Source of the DNA: Moraxella pluranimalium
Lineage (GTDB): Bacteria > Pseudomonadota > Gammaproteobacteria > Pseudomonadales > Moraxellaceae
Reading direction: 5' to 3'
DNA: 64,000 nucleotides
Assembly (NCBI RefSeq): GCF_002014825.1
Contig: NZ_MUYU01000029.1
Location: 7,016-71,015 of the forward strand
The notes under the pieces were generated by a model. The model was given only the letters and a program-made list of their open reading frames with translations. It had not been told where the DNA came from and made no database searches. The position numbers and the translations under genes were made by a program. Shown here piece after piece: positions 55,640 to 64,000 of the stretch (positions within the stretch are counted from its first letter, which is position 1; every line of letters starts with the position of its first letter).

Positions 55640-57274
55640 TCAATCTAATGCAATATTATATTGCTCTTGTTGATACAGTGGCTCTATCTCAAAACGGATG
55701 GGCTTACCAATCAAATACTCCAAATCAGCGACGGTGTTGGCTTCGCTTGATAGCATCAGCTCAATCACTGCACCGTGGGCGATGACGGTAAATTGGCGTG
55801 GGGCATTAAAGGTGCGTGCATAACGCATGATTTCACGAAAGATTTCAAAGCAGACGGTCTCAGCGGTCTTGATATAGCCTTTGCCTTCGCAGACTGGACA
55901 TGGCTCGCACAGTTGTTGTGGTAGTGACTCACGGGTGCGTTTGCGAGTCATCTCAACCAAGCCGAGCTCACTCACCTGCGTAATGTTGGTCTTGGCATAA
56001 TCGTGACTCAGCTGTTCTTGTAAGCTTGCCAAGACATCGGCTCGGTGCGCTTCTTCGAGCATATCAATAAAATCAAGAATGATAATCCCGCCCAAGTTTC
56101 TTAGGCGAATCTGCCTTGCGATGACCTGTGTGGCTTCTAGATTGGTCTTATAGACTGTATCTTCGAGCGAACGCGCGCCGACATACGAGCCTGTATTGAC
56201 ATCGATGGTGGTCATCGCTTCGGTTTGATCGATAATCAGATAGCCACCAGATTTGAGATCGACACGGCGTTTTAGGGCGTTTTGGACATCTTCTTCGACT
56301 CGATATAGGTCAAATAACGGCACTTCGCCAGCATAATGCGCCACCATCGGCGCAATCGATGGTACAAACTCACGGGCAAAATGCGCCACTTCATGATATA
56401 CCGCTTCGTGGTCGATGAGCACTTTGGTGGTTTTTTCGTTCACCAAATCACGAATACAGCGCAGTGGCAAGGACAGCTCTTGGTAGATGAGCTCGGATTT
56501 TTTGTTTGAGTGTAATTTGGCGGCGGCTTGGCGTGCCAAAATCGTACGCCACAGTTGCACCAGATAATAAATATCTTCTTCAAGCTTAATGTCGCTGACC
56601 TTTTCGGCAGCGGTGCGTGCGATAAGTCCGCCGTTCAGCTTGGCAGATTGTAATAACTCGGTCAAGACAGTCTTGAGCCGTGTACGCTCATCGCTCTCTT
56701 CGATACGAATGGAGACGCCGACATATTCATCGCTGGTTGGCAAATAAACCAAATATCGTGACGGCAATGAAATATTGGTCGTTAAGCGTGCGCCCTTTGT
56801 GCCAAGCTCATCTTTGATGACCTGCACCAAGATACGGTCGCCTTCTCTCAAGCGATATTGGATCAGATCCGTGCTTGGGGTGGGTTTTTTGACGACGGCA
56901 AGTGATTTGACATCGGTGGCGGCACTGTGTCCTTGCTCAAGCTCGCTTTGGGCTTGGCTCACGCTTAGGCTTGTAGGGCTTTGGGCGATGGCAAGCCGTG
57001 TGATGGCAGTCGTTGGCATCTCATCACTGCTGTCGGTGGCTCGCTTGGGTTTTTGCATATCATTGGCGTGCAAAAATGCGGTGCGTGCTTGCCCAATATC
57101 CACAAACGCCGCCTGCATCCCCGGTAGCACTCGCACCACCGTGCCTAGATAAATATTACCCACCAAGCCGAGCTTTTGGTGGCGTTCGATTAAGATTTCG
57201 CTTGTAATACCATCGGCAAGCACCGCCACCCGAGATTCCATCGGGGTATAATTAATTAATAACTCTTCTGACAT
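55640..57274 (-). CDS. rng: ribonuclease G
   Basis: A 544-residue endonuclease of the RNase E/G family, which matures 16S rRNA 5' ends and cuts mRNA. It has an S1 domain (about residues 35-165) interrupted by a low-complexity insert of about 55 residues (near 72-128), the catalytic region with IDVNTGSYVGARSLEDTVYK, and LGGIIILDFIDM. The zinc-link CEPCPVCEGKGY is near residue 457. It lacks the long RNase E C-terminal scaffold. The insert in the S1 domain is longer than usual. maf lies upstream, a conserved pair. Confidence 0.95.
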   Translation of the reverse strand: MSEELLINYTPMESRVAVLADGITSEILIERHQKLGLVGNIYLGTVVRVLPGMQAAFVDIGQARTAFLHANDMQKPKRATDSSDEMPTTAITRLAIAQSPTSLSVSQAQSELEQGHSAATDVKSLAVVKKPTPSTDLIQYRLREGDRILVQVIKDELGTKGARLTTNISLPSRYLVYLPTSDEYVGVSIRIEESDERTRLKTVLTELLQSAKLNGGLIARTAAEKVSDIKLEEDIYYLVQLWRTILARQAAAKLHSNKKSELIYQELSLPLRCIRDLVNEKTTKVLIDHEAVYHEVAHFAREFVPSIAPMVAHYAGEVPLFDLYRVEEDVQNALKRRVDLKSGGYLIIDQTEAMTTIDVNTGSYVGARSLEDTVYKTNLEATQVIARQIRLRNLGGIIILDFIDMLEEAHRADVLASLQEQLSHDYAKTNITQVSELGLVEMTRKRTRESLPQQLCEPCPVCEGKGYIKTAETVCFEIFREIMRYARTFNAPRQFTVIAHGAVIELMLSSEANTVADLEYLIGKPIRFEIEPLYQQEQYNIALD

Positions 57275-57461
57275 TTTTTACTCAATTTTTATAATTTTAA
57301 CATTTTAAATCACTATTAATTATAGTAAGCGATATTGGTGATTTATGCAAGGTAAAGCGATACGGCTTGGACGCGGCGTGCATGGTGCTTGATTGGTGCT
57401 CAAGTGTATGGCTTAAGCCACTATCAGTACTTGTAATTGATGCTTGTAGTGTTTTACTTTA

Positions 57462-58079
57462 TTAATCCGCTTTTGAGCAGTCAAGCATATCATTCAGCGT
57501 CTGCACCACTTGTGATAATGGCAAGCCAACCACATTGGTATAGCTACCGTGAATCGCTCGCACCCAAGCTGCTGCACCGCCTTGGATGGCATACGCCCCT
57601 GCCTTATCCTGTGGCTCGCCTGACTGCCAGTAGCTTGTCTTTTGGGCGTCACTTAGGCGAACAAACTCAACCTGTGTCCGCTCGCACAGATAGCGCTGAT
57701 CAATGCACGCACCTTGTGAAAGATAAGTCAAACAAACAGCCGTCCAAATCTCATGCGTCGTATCTGATAGCTTATCCCACATCCGATAAGCATCCGCCCG
57801 ATCGACAGGCTTGGTCAAGACTTCACCATCATCGAGCACGCCAATGGTATCGGCAGTGATGACAATGCACTCAGTTGGCAAAGTTGCATCCGCCATCACC
57901 GCATCAGCTTTGGTCATCACCATACGGCGAATATAGGCATCTGCCGTCTCGCCTGCCAGCCACGATTCATCGATATCCACACCCACCGTCATAAACTCAA
58001 TCCCTGCTTGGCTAAGCAGCTCTCTACGGCGTGGCGATGTCGATGCTAAGATGATGGCTGGGCGTGTGGCTGTGTTCAT
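57462..58079 (-). CDS. maf: Maf-family nucleoside triphosphate pyrophosphatase
   Basis: A 205-residue house-cleaning enzyme that hydrolyses dTTP/UTP or modified nucleotides. It opens with IILASTSPRRRELLSQAGIEF, has VITADTIGVLDDGEVLTKPVDR, and ends with IHGSYTNVVGLPLSQVVQTL, all typical of the YhdE subgroup. The start at 58079 is chosen since the preceding 15 codons from 58124 are not family-like. It lies 187 bases upstream of rng on the same strand. Confidence 0.93.
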   Translation of the reverse strand: MNTATRPAIILASTSPRRRELLSQAGIEFMTVGVDIDESWLAGETADAYIRRMVMTKADAVMADATLPTECIVITADTIGVLDDGEVLTKPVDRADAYRMWDKLSDTTHEIWTAVCLTYLSQGACIDQRYLCERTQVEFVRLSDAQKTSYWQSGEPQDKAGAYAIQGGAAAWVRAIHGSYTNVVGLPLSQVVQTLNDMLDCSKAD

Positions 58080-58181
58080 GCGGATTAATCCAGTGCCTGT
58101 GATAAAAGTGTGGCAATTATCCACCTTTTTATAGACTTGGTCAAATCAAATCGTCATCAGCACAGATTTCTATCCATCACT

Positions 58182-58209
58182 TTGTACTCATGGCAAGCTA
58201 TGGTACAAT
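58182..58209 (+). promoter_or_regulatory. gatCAB promoter
   Basis: TTGTAC (58182-58187) and TACAAT (58204-58209) separated by 16 bases, about 40 bases before the gatC start. Confidence 0.55.
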
Positions 58210-58249
58210 GGTGCCGATTTTTTTCTTATTTTTATCTCAAGGAAAAACC

Positions 58250-58540
58250 ATGAGCCAACTTACTTCGGACGACATCCTATCGGTTGCCAATTTGGCACGC
58301 CTAAAAGTGGATGACAACCTAGCAGCCGACTACGCCAAAGACATCAGCAAAATCCTAGCGATGATGGATATCTTAAGCTCGGTCAATACCGACGGCGTCG
58401 CCCCACTTGCCAATATTCACGAATCTAGCCAAACCCTGCGTGCCGATGTGCCGACCACCGACATTGACCGCACCGCCAATCAATCCGTTGCACCAAGTAC
58501 GGCAGATGGCTTGTACCTTGTACCACAAGTGATTGAATAA
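58250..58540 (+). CDS. gatC: Asp-tRNA(Asn)/Glu-tRNA(Gln) amidotransferase subunit C
   Basis: A 96-residue subunit that holds GatA and GatB together. It has VANLARLKVDDN, ISKILAMMDILSSVNTDGVA and LRADVP. AAGGAAA lies six bases before the ATG at 58250; the upstream in-frame ATG at 58190 lies in the promoter and is rejected. The complex makes Gln-tRNA or Asn-tRNA from mischarged tRNA. Confidence 0.96.
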   Translation: MSQLTSDDILSVANLARLKVDDNLAADYAKDISKILAMMDILSSVNTDGVAPLANIHESSQTLRADVPTTDIDRTANQSVAPSTADGLYLVPQVIE

Positions 58541-58588
58541 TTAAATAGTTTGATTAAAATTCGTGATAATTAACACTTAGGACACTCC

Positions 58589-60073
58589 ATGTCAAATCTA
58601 CACACTTTATCTGTTGCCGAGATCGCGACAGGTCTTGCCAATAAAGACTTTAGCAGTCTTGAGATGACCACGCATTTACTGGGTCGTATTGATACTTTAA
58701 ATAAAGATCTAAACAGCTTCATCACTGTCACCACCGAACAAGCTCTAGAACAAGCCAAAGCCGCGGATGCACTGCGTGCTGGTGGCGATACTCGTGCCCT
58801 ACTGGGCGTACCGATGGCACACAAGGACAATCTGTGCACCCAAGGCGTCTTGACCACTTGTGGCTCAAAGATGCTACACAATTTCGTCTCACCGTACAAT
58901 GCCACACTGGTGGACAATGTCGCCAACGCAGGCTTTATTAGTCTAGGCAAGCTGAACATGGATGAGTTCGCCATGGGTTCGGATAACGAAAAATCTTATT
59001 ATGGTGCTGTGCATAATCCTTGGGATCTTAGCCGTGTGCCAGGTGGCTCATCTGGTGGCTCAGCCGCAGCCGTGGCAGCAAGCCTAGTGCCAGTGGCGAC
59101 AGGCTCAGATACCGGCGGCTCAATCCGTCAGCCAGCCAGTTTCTGTGGCATCACAGGTATCAAGCCAACCTATGGCCGTGTCTCACGCTATGGCATGATC
59201 GCTTATGCGTCAAGCTTTGATCAAGCAGGTTCATTTGGCAAATCTGCCCTAGACTGCGCCTATCTACTCCAAGCCATGTCAGGCTATGATGCCAAAGACT
59301 CAACCAGCATCGCCAAAGATGTCCCTGATTGGGTTGCCGAAATCCACGCATCACGCACTGCCGATAAGCCATTGGCAGGTCTAAAAATCGGTGTGCCAAC
59401 CGAATACTTCGGTGCAGGTCTAAACGATGAAGTCTCAAGCACCGTCAAAGCTGCCCTAGCCCAATACGAAGCCCTAGGCGCGACACTGGTCGATATCCAC
59501 TTGACCAGTCCTGAGATTACGCTTGCGACTTATTATCTACTTGCCCCTGCCGAAGCCAGCTCAAACCTATCTCGCTTTGATGGCGTGCGTTTTGGTTATC
59601 GCTGTGACAATCCAAAAGACCTACAAGACCTATACACCCGCTCTCGCTCCGAAGGCTTTGGTGCTGAAGTACAACGCCGTATCATCATGGGGACTTATGC
59701 CCTATCGGCAGGTTATTTTGATGCGTATTATGTCAAAGCTCAAAAAGTACGCCGTCTGATTGCCGAAGATTTCGCCAAAGCATTCGCCGACTGCGATGTC
59801 ATCGCAACGCCAACAGCACCAACCACTGCCTATCAAATCGGTGCCAGCCTAACCCCATCTGAAATCTATATGGGCGATGTCTATACCATCGGTGTAAACC
59901 TAGCTGGTCTGCCTGCCATCAGCCATCCGATTGGCTTTGATAAACAAGGCTTGCCAGTGGGCTTGCAGTTGATTGGCAATCATTGGCAAGAAGGCAAACT
60001 GCTAAGCGTCACCGATGCATATCAGCAAGTGACTAAGTTTCATCAGGAATTATCGGACATAGCAAAATCCTAA
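58589..60073 (+). CDS. gatA: amidotransferase subunit A
   Basis: A 494-residue amidase that frees ammonia from glutamine for GatB. It is of the amidase-signature family: lysine in VPMAHKDNL, then the region [20 protein letters not shown] with [16 protein letters not shown], containing the Ser-cisSer-Lys triad. Usual length. Its stop overlaps the ATG of the next, unknown, gene (TAATG). Confidence 0.98.
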   Translation: MSNLHTLSVAEIATGLANKDFSSLEMTTHLLGRIDTLNKDLNSFITVTTEQALEQAKAADALRAGGDTRALLGVPMAHKDNLCTQGVLTTCGSKMLHNFVSPYNATLVDNVANAGFISLGKLNMDEFAMGSDNEKSYYGAVHNPWDLSRVPGGSSGGSAAAVAASLVPVATGSDTGGSIRQPASFCGITGIKPTYGRVSRYGMIAYASSFDQAGSFGKSALDCAYLLQAMSGYDAKDSTSIAKDVPDWVAEIHASRTADKPLAGLKIGVPTEYFGAGLNDEVSSTVKAALAQYEALGATLVDIHLTSPEITLATYYLLAPAEASSNLSRFDGVRFGYRCDNPKDLQDLYTRSRSEGFGAEVQRRIIMGTYALSAGYFDAYYVKAQKVRRLIAEDFAKAFADCDVIATPTAPTTAYQIGASLTPSEIYMGDVYTIGVNLAGLPAISHPIGFDKQGLPVGLQLIGNHWQEGKLLSVTDAYQQVTKFHQELSDIAKS

Positions 60074-60513
60074 TGGCATTGGTGCATCATTTTTCAGTTA
60101 CATCAAAATGTGGCGATTATTATATTGGCAATGACAATTTTGATAAAATCGCCATCCATGATGATATTATTTTATATATGATTGACACAATAAAATGGGT
60201 TATTAGTTTTAATCCATCTAAAAAAATATTTGTTAATGGCTTGTGCTATCATGGCATTACCCATTTTGATAGCAACCTAGTCAAGCCATTTAAAAATATC
60301 ATTATCGGTTGGCGAGATTTGTTTTCTAACGCTCCTGATGATTTTTATCTAACAGGAAATTGGATAACGATAGCAGGAAGTGCCAATGATGGTGAGTATG
60401 AAAAAATATCCGTCAATCGTTGTGAAATATTAGCTAAATTTAATGCACTTATCCAATATTGTGAACAAGTAGAGAATGATGAAAATTTAATACTGGTTCA
60501 TGATGGAATTTAA
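60073..60513 (+). CDS. unknown protein inserted between gatA and gatB
   Basis: A 146-residue protein, cytoplasmic by composition: no signal peptide or membrane segment. It is rich in Ile, Asn, Asp and Tyr, and its codons are much more AT-rich than those of gatA and gatB. Blocks such as NGLCYHGITHFDSN, IIIGWRDLFSNAPDDF and NRCEILAKFNALIQYCEQVE suggest an alpha/beta fold, but no family is recognised. It starts in the gatA stop (TAATG) and ends 36 bases before gatB. Small single-domain acidic proteins of this kind include toxin-immunity proteins; that is a guess. Confidence 0.65.
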   Translation: MALVHHFSVTSKCGDYYIGNDNFDKIAIHDDIILYMIDTIKWVISFNPSKKIFVNGLCYHGITHFDSNLVKPFKNIIIGWRDLFSNAPDDFYLTGNWITIAGSANDGEYEKISVNRCEILAKFNALIQYCEQVENDENLILVHDGI

Positions 60514-60549
60514 TTTTGCCCAAAGAACAATTTTAAAAGAGAACCAACC

Positions 60550-62019
60550 ATGAGTAACCAAGCTCCCCTAATTGACGGCTATGAAGTCGTCATCGGTATT
60601 GAAATTCACTGCCAGTTAAATACCCAAAGTAAAATCTTTTCAAATGCTCCCACCGCTTTTGGGGCTGAGCCAAACACCCAAGCCACCATTGTTGATTTGG
60701 GCTTTCCGGGTGCCTTGCCTGTGCTCAATGAAGGCGTGATTGAGCGTGCGCTCAAATTCGGTCTAGGCATCAATGCTGAACTGGGTATGTACAATACCTT
60801 TGACCGCAAAAATTATTTTTATCCTGATTTGCCAAAGGGCTATCAAACCACGCAAATGGCAAATCCCATCGTCGGCAAAGGCTATATTGACATTCTCGTC
60901 AATGCAGGCACCAAAGATGAATACACCAAACGCATTGGCATCACCCGTGCCCACCTAGAAGAAGATGCGGGCAAATCAGTGCATGACGCTGTGCCAGCCA
61001 TGACAGGCGTGGACTTAAACCGTGCTGGTACGCCACTCATTGAAATCGTCTCTGAGCCTGATATGCGTTCGGTTGGCGAGGCGGTCGCTTATGTCAAGAC
61101 CATTCATGAATTGGTAACATGGCTTGGCATATCCGATGCGATTATGGCAGAAGGCTCATTTCGTGCCGACATTAACGTGTCTGTACACAAGCCAAATACG
61201 CCATTTGGTACACGCTGTGAGCTTAAAAACCTAAACTCATTCCGCTTTATTGAGCGTGCCATCAAATCAGAAATTGAACGCCAAATCGATGTCATCGAAG
61301 ACGGTGGTAAAGTGGTACAAGCCACTCGTCTATACGACCCTGAACGTGATGAAACTCGTGCCATGCGCACCAAAGAAGAAGCCAATGACTACCGCTATTT
61401 CCCCTGCCCTGACCTGCTTCCTGTGGTGATTTCTGATGAAACCTTGGCAAAAGTCAAAGCCGATATGCCAGAGCTGCCAAGCGTGCGTAAAGAGCGTTTT
61501 GTGAATGAATTTGGGCTTTCTACTTATGATGCCAATGTCTTAAATGGTCGCCGTGAATTGTCTGATTATTTCTTGGACGTGATTGCTATCACTGGCAATC
61601 AGCACGCCAAAATCGCCGCCAACTGGGTGATGGGTGAGCTGTCAGGCGCACTCAATAAAAATGAGCTGACAATCAATCATTCCCCAATCAGTGCTGAGCG
61701 TCTGGCAGGGATGATTGCTCGCATCACCGATAACACCATCAGTGGCAAAATCGCCAAAGAAGTGTTCGGCTATCTGTGGGAATCTGACAAGTCAGCCGAT
61801 GACATCATCGCTGAACACGGACTCAAGCAAGAAACGGACACAAGCGCCATCGAAGCCATCATCAAAGAAGTTTTGGCAAACAACCAAGCGATGGTGGATG
61901 AATATAAAGGCGGTAAAGAAAAAGCCTTTAACGGCTTGGTCGGTCAAGTGATGAAAGCCTCTCGTGGCAAGGCAAACCCAGCCCAAGTCAATGAACTGAT
62001 GAAAAAGCTGATTGGTTAA
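60550..62019 (+). CDS. gatB: amidotransferase subunit B
   Basis: A 489-residue subunit that activates Glu- or Asp-tRNA with ATP and amidates it. It has [39 protein letters not shown] and [15 protein letters not shown], followed by the helical and YqeY-like tail (about residues 330-489, ending [20 protein letters not shown]). Full length. A terminator follows. Confidence 0.98.
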   Translation: MSNQAPLIDGYEVVIGIEIHCQLNTQSKIFSNAPTAFGAEPNTQATIVDLGFPGALPVLNEGVIERALKFGLGINAELGMYNTFDRKNYFYPDLPKGYQTTQMANPIVGKGYIDILVNAGTKDEYTKRIGITRAHLEEDAGKSVHDAVPAMTGVDLNRAGTPLIEIVSEPDMRSVGEAVAYVKTIHELVTWLGISDAIMAEGSFRADINVSVHKPNTPFGTRCELKNLNSFRFIERAIKSEIERQIDVIEDGGKVVQATRLYDPERDETRAMRTKEEANDYRYFPCPDLLPVVISDETLAKVKADMPELPSVRKERFVNEFGLSTYDANVLNGRRELSDYFLDVIAITGNQHAKIAANWVMGELSGALNKNELTINHSPISAERLAGMIARITDNTISGKIAKEVFGYLWESDKSADDIIAEHGLKQETDTSAIEAIIKEVLANNQAMVDEYKGGKEKAFNGLVGQVMKASRGKANPAQVNELMKKLIG

Positions 62020-62031
62020 TTAAGAAAAAAC

Positions 62032-62072
62032 ACAACACTCTTTTACATAAAGTATTAGAGTGTTGTTATTTT
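62032..62072 (+). terminator. gatCAB terminator
   Basis: Nine-base perfect stem ACAACACTC/GAGTGTTGT with a 17-base loop, then TATTTTTAT, 13 bases after gatB. Confidence 0.8.
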
Positions 62073-62088
62073 TATATTGAGAAAAGCT

Positions 62089-64000
62089 ATGGCAAAGAAA
62101 GAAAAATCAACCGATTTTTGGGTTTATGATTTACTCAAAACAGCAGAGATTGCAGATTATTTTGATGCACAAGGAAGTTCTATTAAAGAGTTGGACAACG
62201 CCTTAAAAACCGCATCTAAATCTCAAACAGGTAATGTAGGTATGCCTGAGTTTGTCGGTGTGATTAATGATTATCTGATTGTGATTGAAGATAAAAAAGA
62301 GGTTCATTTACATATCAAACGCAATAGCGACAATCTGATTTGCCAAGAAATCGAGAGTACCAAAAATTATGCTGTGAATGGTGCGTTGCATTATGGTATT
62401 CATCTTAGCAAAAATAGCAGTTATAAAAAAATTATTGCCATTGGTGTGTCAGGTGATGAAAAACGCCATCGTATTACGCCTATTTTTGTTAATGAGCGTG
62501 GCGAATATAAAGAATTAAATGACCTTGAAACTTTTATTTCTTTTAATCCACAAAATATTGATGAGTATTATATTAAGGAAATTTTAAAAGAACAAACACC
62601 ACAAGAGAAAACCGCTGCCGAAATCTTAAAAGATGCCAAAGAACTTCATGAAGATTTGCGTAATTATGGTAGCATTCAAGATAAAGATAAGCCATTATTA
62701 GTTTCTGGTATTTTACTAGCACTGCGAGAAATGGAATATAAAAATTTTTCCATTGATGATTTAATTGGTGATGATATTACTACCGATGGGGATAAGATTT
62801 ATAAAGCCATTGAAACTCATTTAAAACGTGTTAAAGTTTCTCCTGAAGTCAAAAAAGATAAATTGCTCAATCAATTTTCGGTTATTAAAGACACCAAAAT
62901 CATCAATGAAGTCAATCAAAACTTAAATAAAACACCACTGAAACATTATACTGAGTTTTTATACAAACATATTTATCAAAACATCAAATACACCCAATCT
63001 GCCGAAGATTATTTAGGGCGGTTTTATGGTGAATTTATGTCTTATTCGGGCGGTGATGGACAAACACTTGGGATTGTACTCACGCCTAAGCATATTACCG
63101 AAATATTTTGCGAATTGGTTGATTTATCTGCTAATGATTATATCCTTGACCCGTGTTGTGGTACTGCTGGATTTTTGATTGCAGGAATGCATTATATGCT
63201 CCAAAAAGCCAAAAATAAAAAAGAGCAAGAAAGTATTCGCAAAAATCAATTACATGGCATTGAATTACAGCCGTATATGTTTACCATTGCGACCACCAAT
63301 ATGATTTTGCGTGGTGATGGTAAAAGCAATTTAGACCAAGAAGATTTTTTAAAACAAAATCCTGCTCAATTACAGCTTAAAGGGTGTAATATTGGCATGA
63401 TGAACCCGCCCTACTCTCAAGGCTCAAAACAAAATCCTAATTTATATGAAATTGCCTTTACCGAACATTTATTAAATTCTGTTACGGCTGATGGCAAAGT
63501 GGTTGTGATTGTTCCACAATCATCGATGACAGGCAAAACCAAAGAAGAGCAAGCCATCAAAGCCAATATTTTAAAACATCATACCCTAGAAGGGGTGATT
63601 ACACTGAATAAAAATACGTTTTATGGTGTAGGGACAAATCCTTGTGTTGCTGTATTTACCGCAGGTGTGCCACATGATAAAGAAAAGATAGTCAAGTTTA
63701 TCAATTTTGAAGATGATGGCTTTGAAGTACAAAAGCATAAAGGCTTGATTGAAACCGAATCTGCCAAAGATAAAAAGGAGTATTTGCTTAATGTGTGGCG
63801 TGATGAAATTACTGCACCCACAAAATTTTGTGTAGAAACGACCATTGAAGAAGATGACGAATGGCTACATTCATTTTATTATTTTAATGATGAAATTCCG
63901 ACACAAGCAGATTTTGAAAAAACCATTGCCGATTATTTAACTTTTGAAGTGAATATGATTACACATGGTCGTGGTTATCTATTTTGTAGTGGTCAACTAA
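62089..64000 (+). CDS. restriction-modification protein: nuclease-like N-terminus plus N6-adenine methylase, 3' end cut off
   Basis: An open frame of 637 codons that leaves the window, so the end is missing. Residues about 45-110 contain PE (53-54) and D61-YLIVI-E67-D-K69, which fits a PD-(D/E)xK nuclease of the HsdR N-terminal kind. Residues about 300-560 are an N6-adenine DNA methylase: SAM motif DPCCGTAGFLIAG (from D354), HGIELQPYM and the catalytic NPPY (439-442). A nuclease and a type I-like methylase in one chain recalls BcgI-type (IIB) or other type IIG enzymes, which need a specificity subunit; none is seen before the edge. It begins 17 bases after the gat terminator, and its AT-rich codons suggest transfer. 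An HsdM-like protein with an unrelated N-terminus is the alternative. Confidence 0.75.
   Translation, partial: MAKKEKSTDFWVYDLLKTAEIADYFDAQGSSIKELDNALKTASKSQTGNVGMPEFVGVINDYLIVIEDKKEVHLHIKRNSDNLICQEIESTKNYAVNGALHYGIHLSKNSSYKKIIAIGVSGDEKRHRITPIFVNERGEYKELNDLETFISFNPQNIDEYYIKEILKEQTPQEKTAAEILKDAKELHEDLRNYGSIQDKDKPLLVSGILLALREMEYKNFSIDDLIGDDITTDGDKIYKAIETHLKRVKVSPEVKKDKLLNQFSVIKDTKIINEVNQNLNKTPLKHYTEFLYKHIYQNIKYTQSAEDYLGRFYGEFMSYSGGDGQTLGIVLTPKHITEIFCELVDLSANDYILDPCCGTAGFLIAGMHYMLQKAKNKKEQESIRKNQLHGIELQPYMFTIATTNMILRGDGKSNLDQEDFLKQNPAQLQLKGCNIGMMNPPYSQGSKQNPNLYEIAFTEHLLNSVTADGKVVVIVPQSSMTGKTKEEQAIKANILKHHTLEGVITLNKNTFYGVGTNPCVAVFTAGVPHDKEKIVKFINFEDDGFEVQKHKGLIETESAKDKKEYLLNVWRDEITAPTKFCVETTIEEDDEWLHSFYYFNDEIPTQADFEKTIADYLTFEVNMITHGRGYLFCSGQL

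Overview
The window is a chromosomal segment of a gammaproteobacterium of the family Moraxellaceae, most likely Moraxella. This rests on the gene set and gene order (long S10-spc-alpha ribosomal cluster, rpmF-fabD-fabG-acpP, ilvBNC, gatCAB, metNIQ, ccmCDE), on protein sequences that read as Moraxella/Psychrobacter/Acinetobacter-like, and on moderate GC with AT-rich intergenic spaces. The species is not determined.

Layout. 1-3.5 kb: the 5' end of a DMT exporter, a J-domain/DUF805/SH3-like membrane protein, a small convergent ORF and a membrane-anchored protein with two LprI/DUF1311-like repeats. 3.7-8.8 kb: prfC and, divergently, a small membrane protein followed by polA. 9-12.5 kb: cytochrome b561 and a CpxR-like response regulator with its histidine kinase. 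12.5-15.3 kb: the methionine importer metNIQ. 15.4-19.6 kb: a secreted unknown protein, ccmCDE, and a YgiB/YgiC-like lipoprotein plus ATP-grasp pair. 19.7-28.8 kb: a YgjP-type metallopeptidase, an OmpA-family lipoprotein, an acyltransferase, a voltage-sensor-like membrane protein, a MATE pump, a DUF2157/GDYXXLXY pair, a cold-shock gene and a small membrane protein. 28.9-33 kb: ilvB-ilvN-(secreted unknown)-ilvC with a leader region. 33.3-36.2 kb: a DUF4124 protein, queG, a lipoprotein and a BON-LysM protein. 36.2-41.3 kb: acpP, fabG, fabD, rpmF, yceD and, divergently, epmC and a YciO-like gene. 41.3-55.1 kb: the complete S10-spc-alpha cluster on the minus strand (rpsJ to rplQ). 55.6-58.1 kb: rng and maf. 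58.2-62 kb: gatC-gatA-(unknown)-gatB. 62.1 kb to the edge: an AT-rich restriction-modification gene that runs off the window.

How it fits together. Most genes are core housekeeping: protein synthesis, DNA replication/repair, branched-chain amino acid and fatty acid synthesis, tRNA modification and charging, heme delivery for cytochrome c. Inserted among them are accessory pieces: AT-rich unknown genes inside the ilv and gat operons, several secreted or lipidated unknown proteins, and the RM gene.

The most unusual signal is a short, partly palindromic repeat with a GTAC-N5-GTAC core. It occurs as a cluster of three copies between fabG and acpP. A related copy sits in frame inside polA, where it adds about 36 residues to the 3'-5' exonuclease domain. 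The ribosomal cluster also has structured intercistronic regions: a terminator-like hairpin between rpsH and rplF, a consensus promoter before rplN, and hairpin leaders before rpsJ and rpsM. No tRNA, rRNA, CRISPR array, transposase or prophage gene was recognised.
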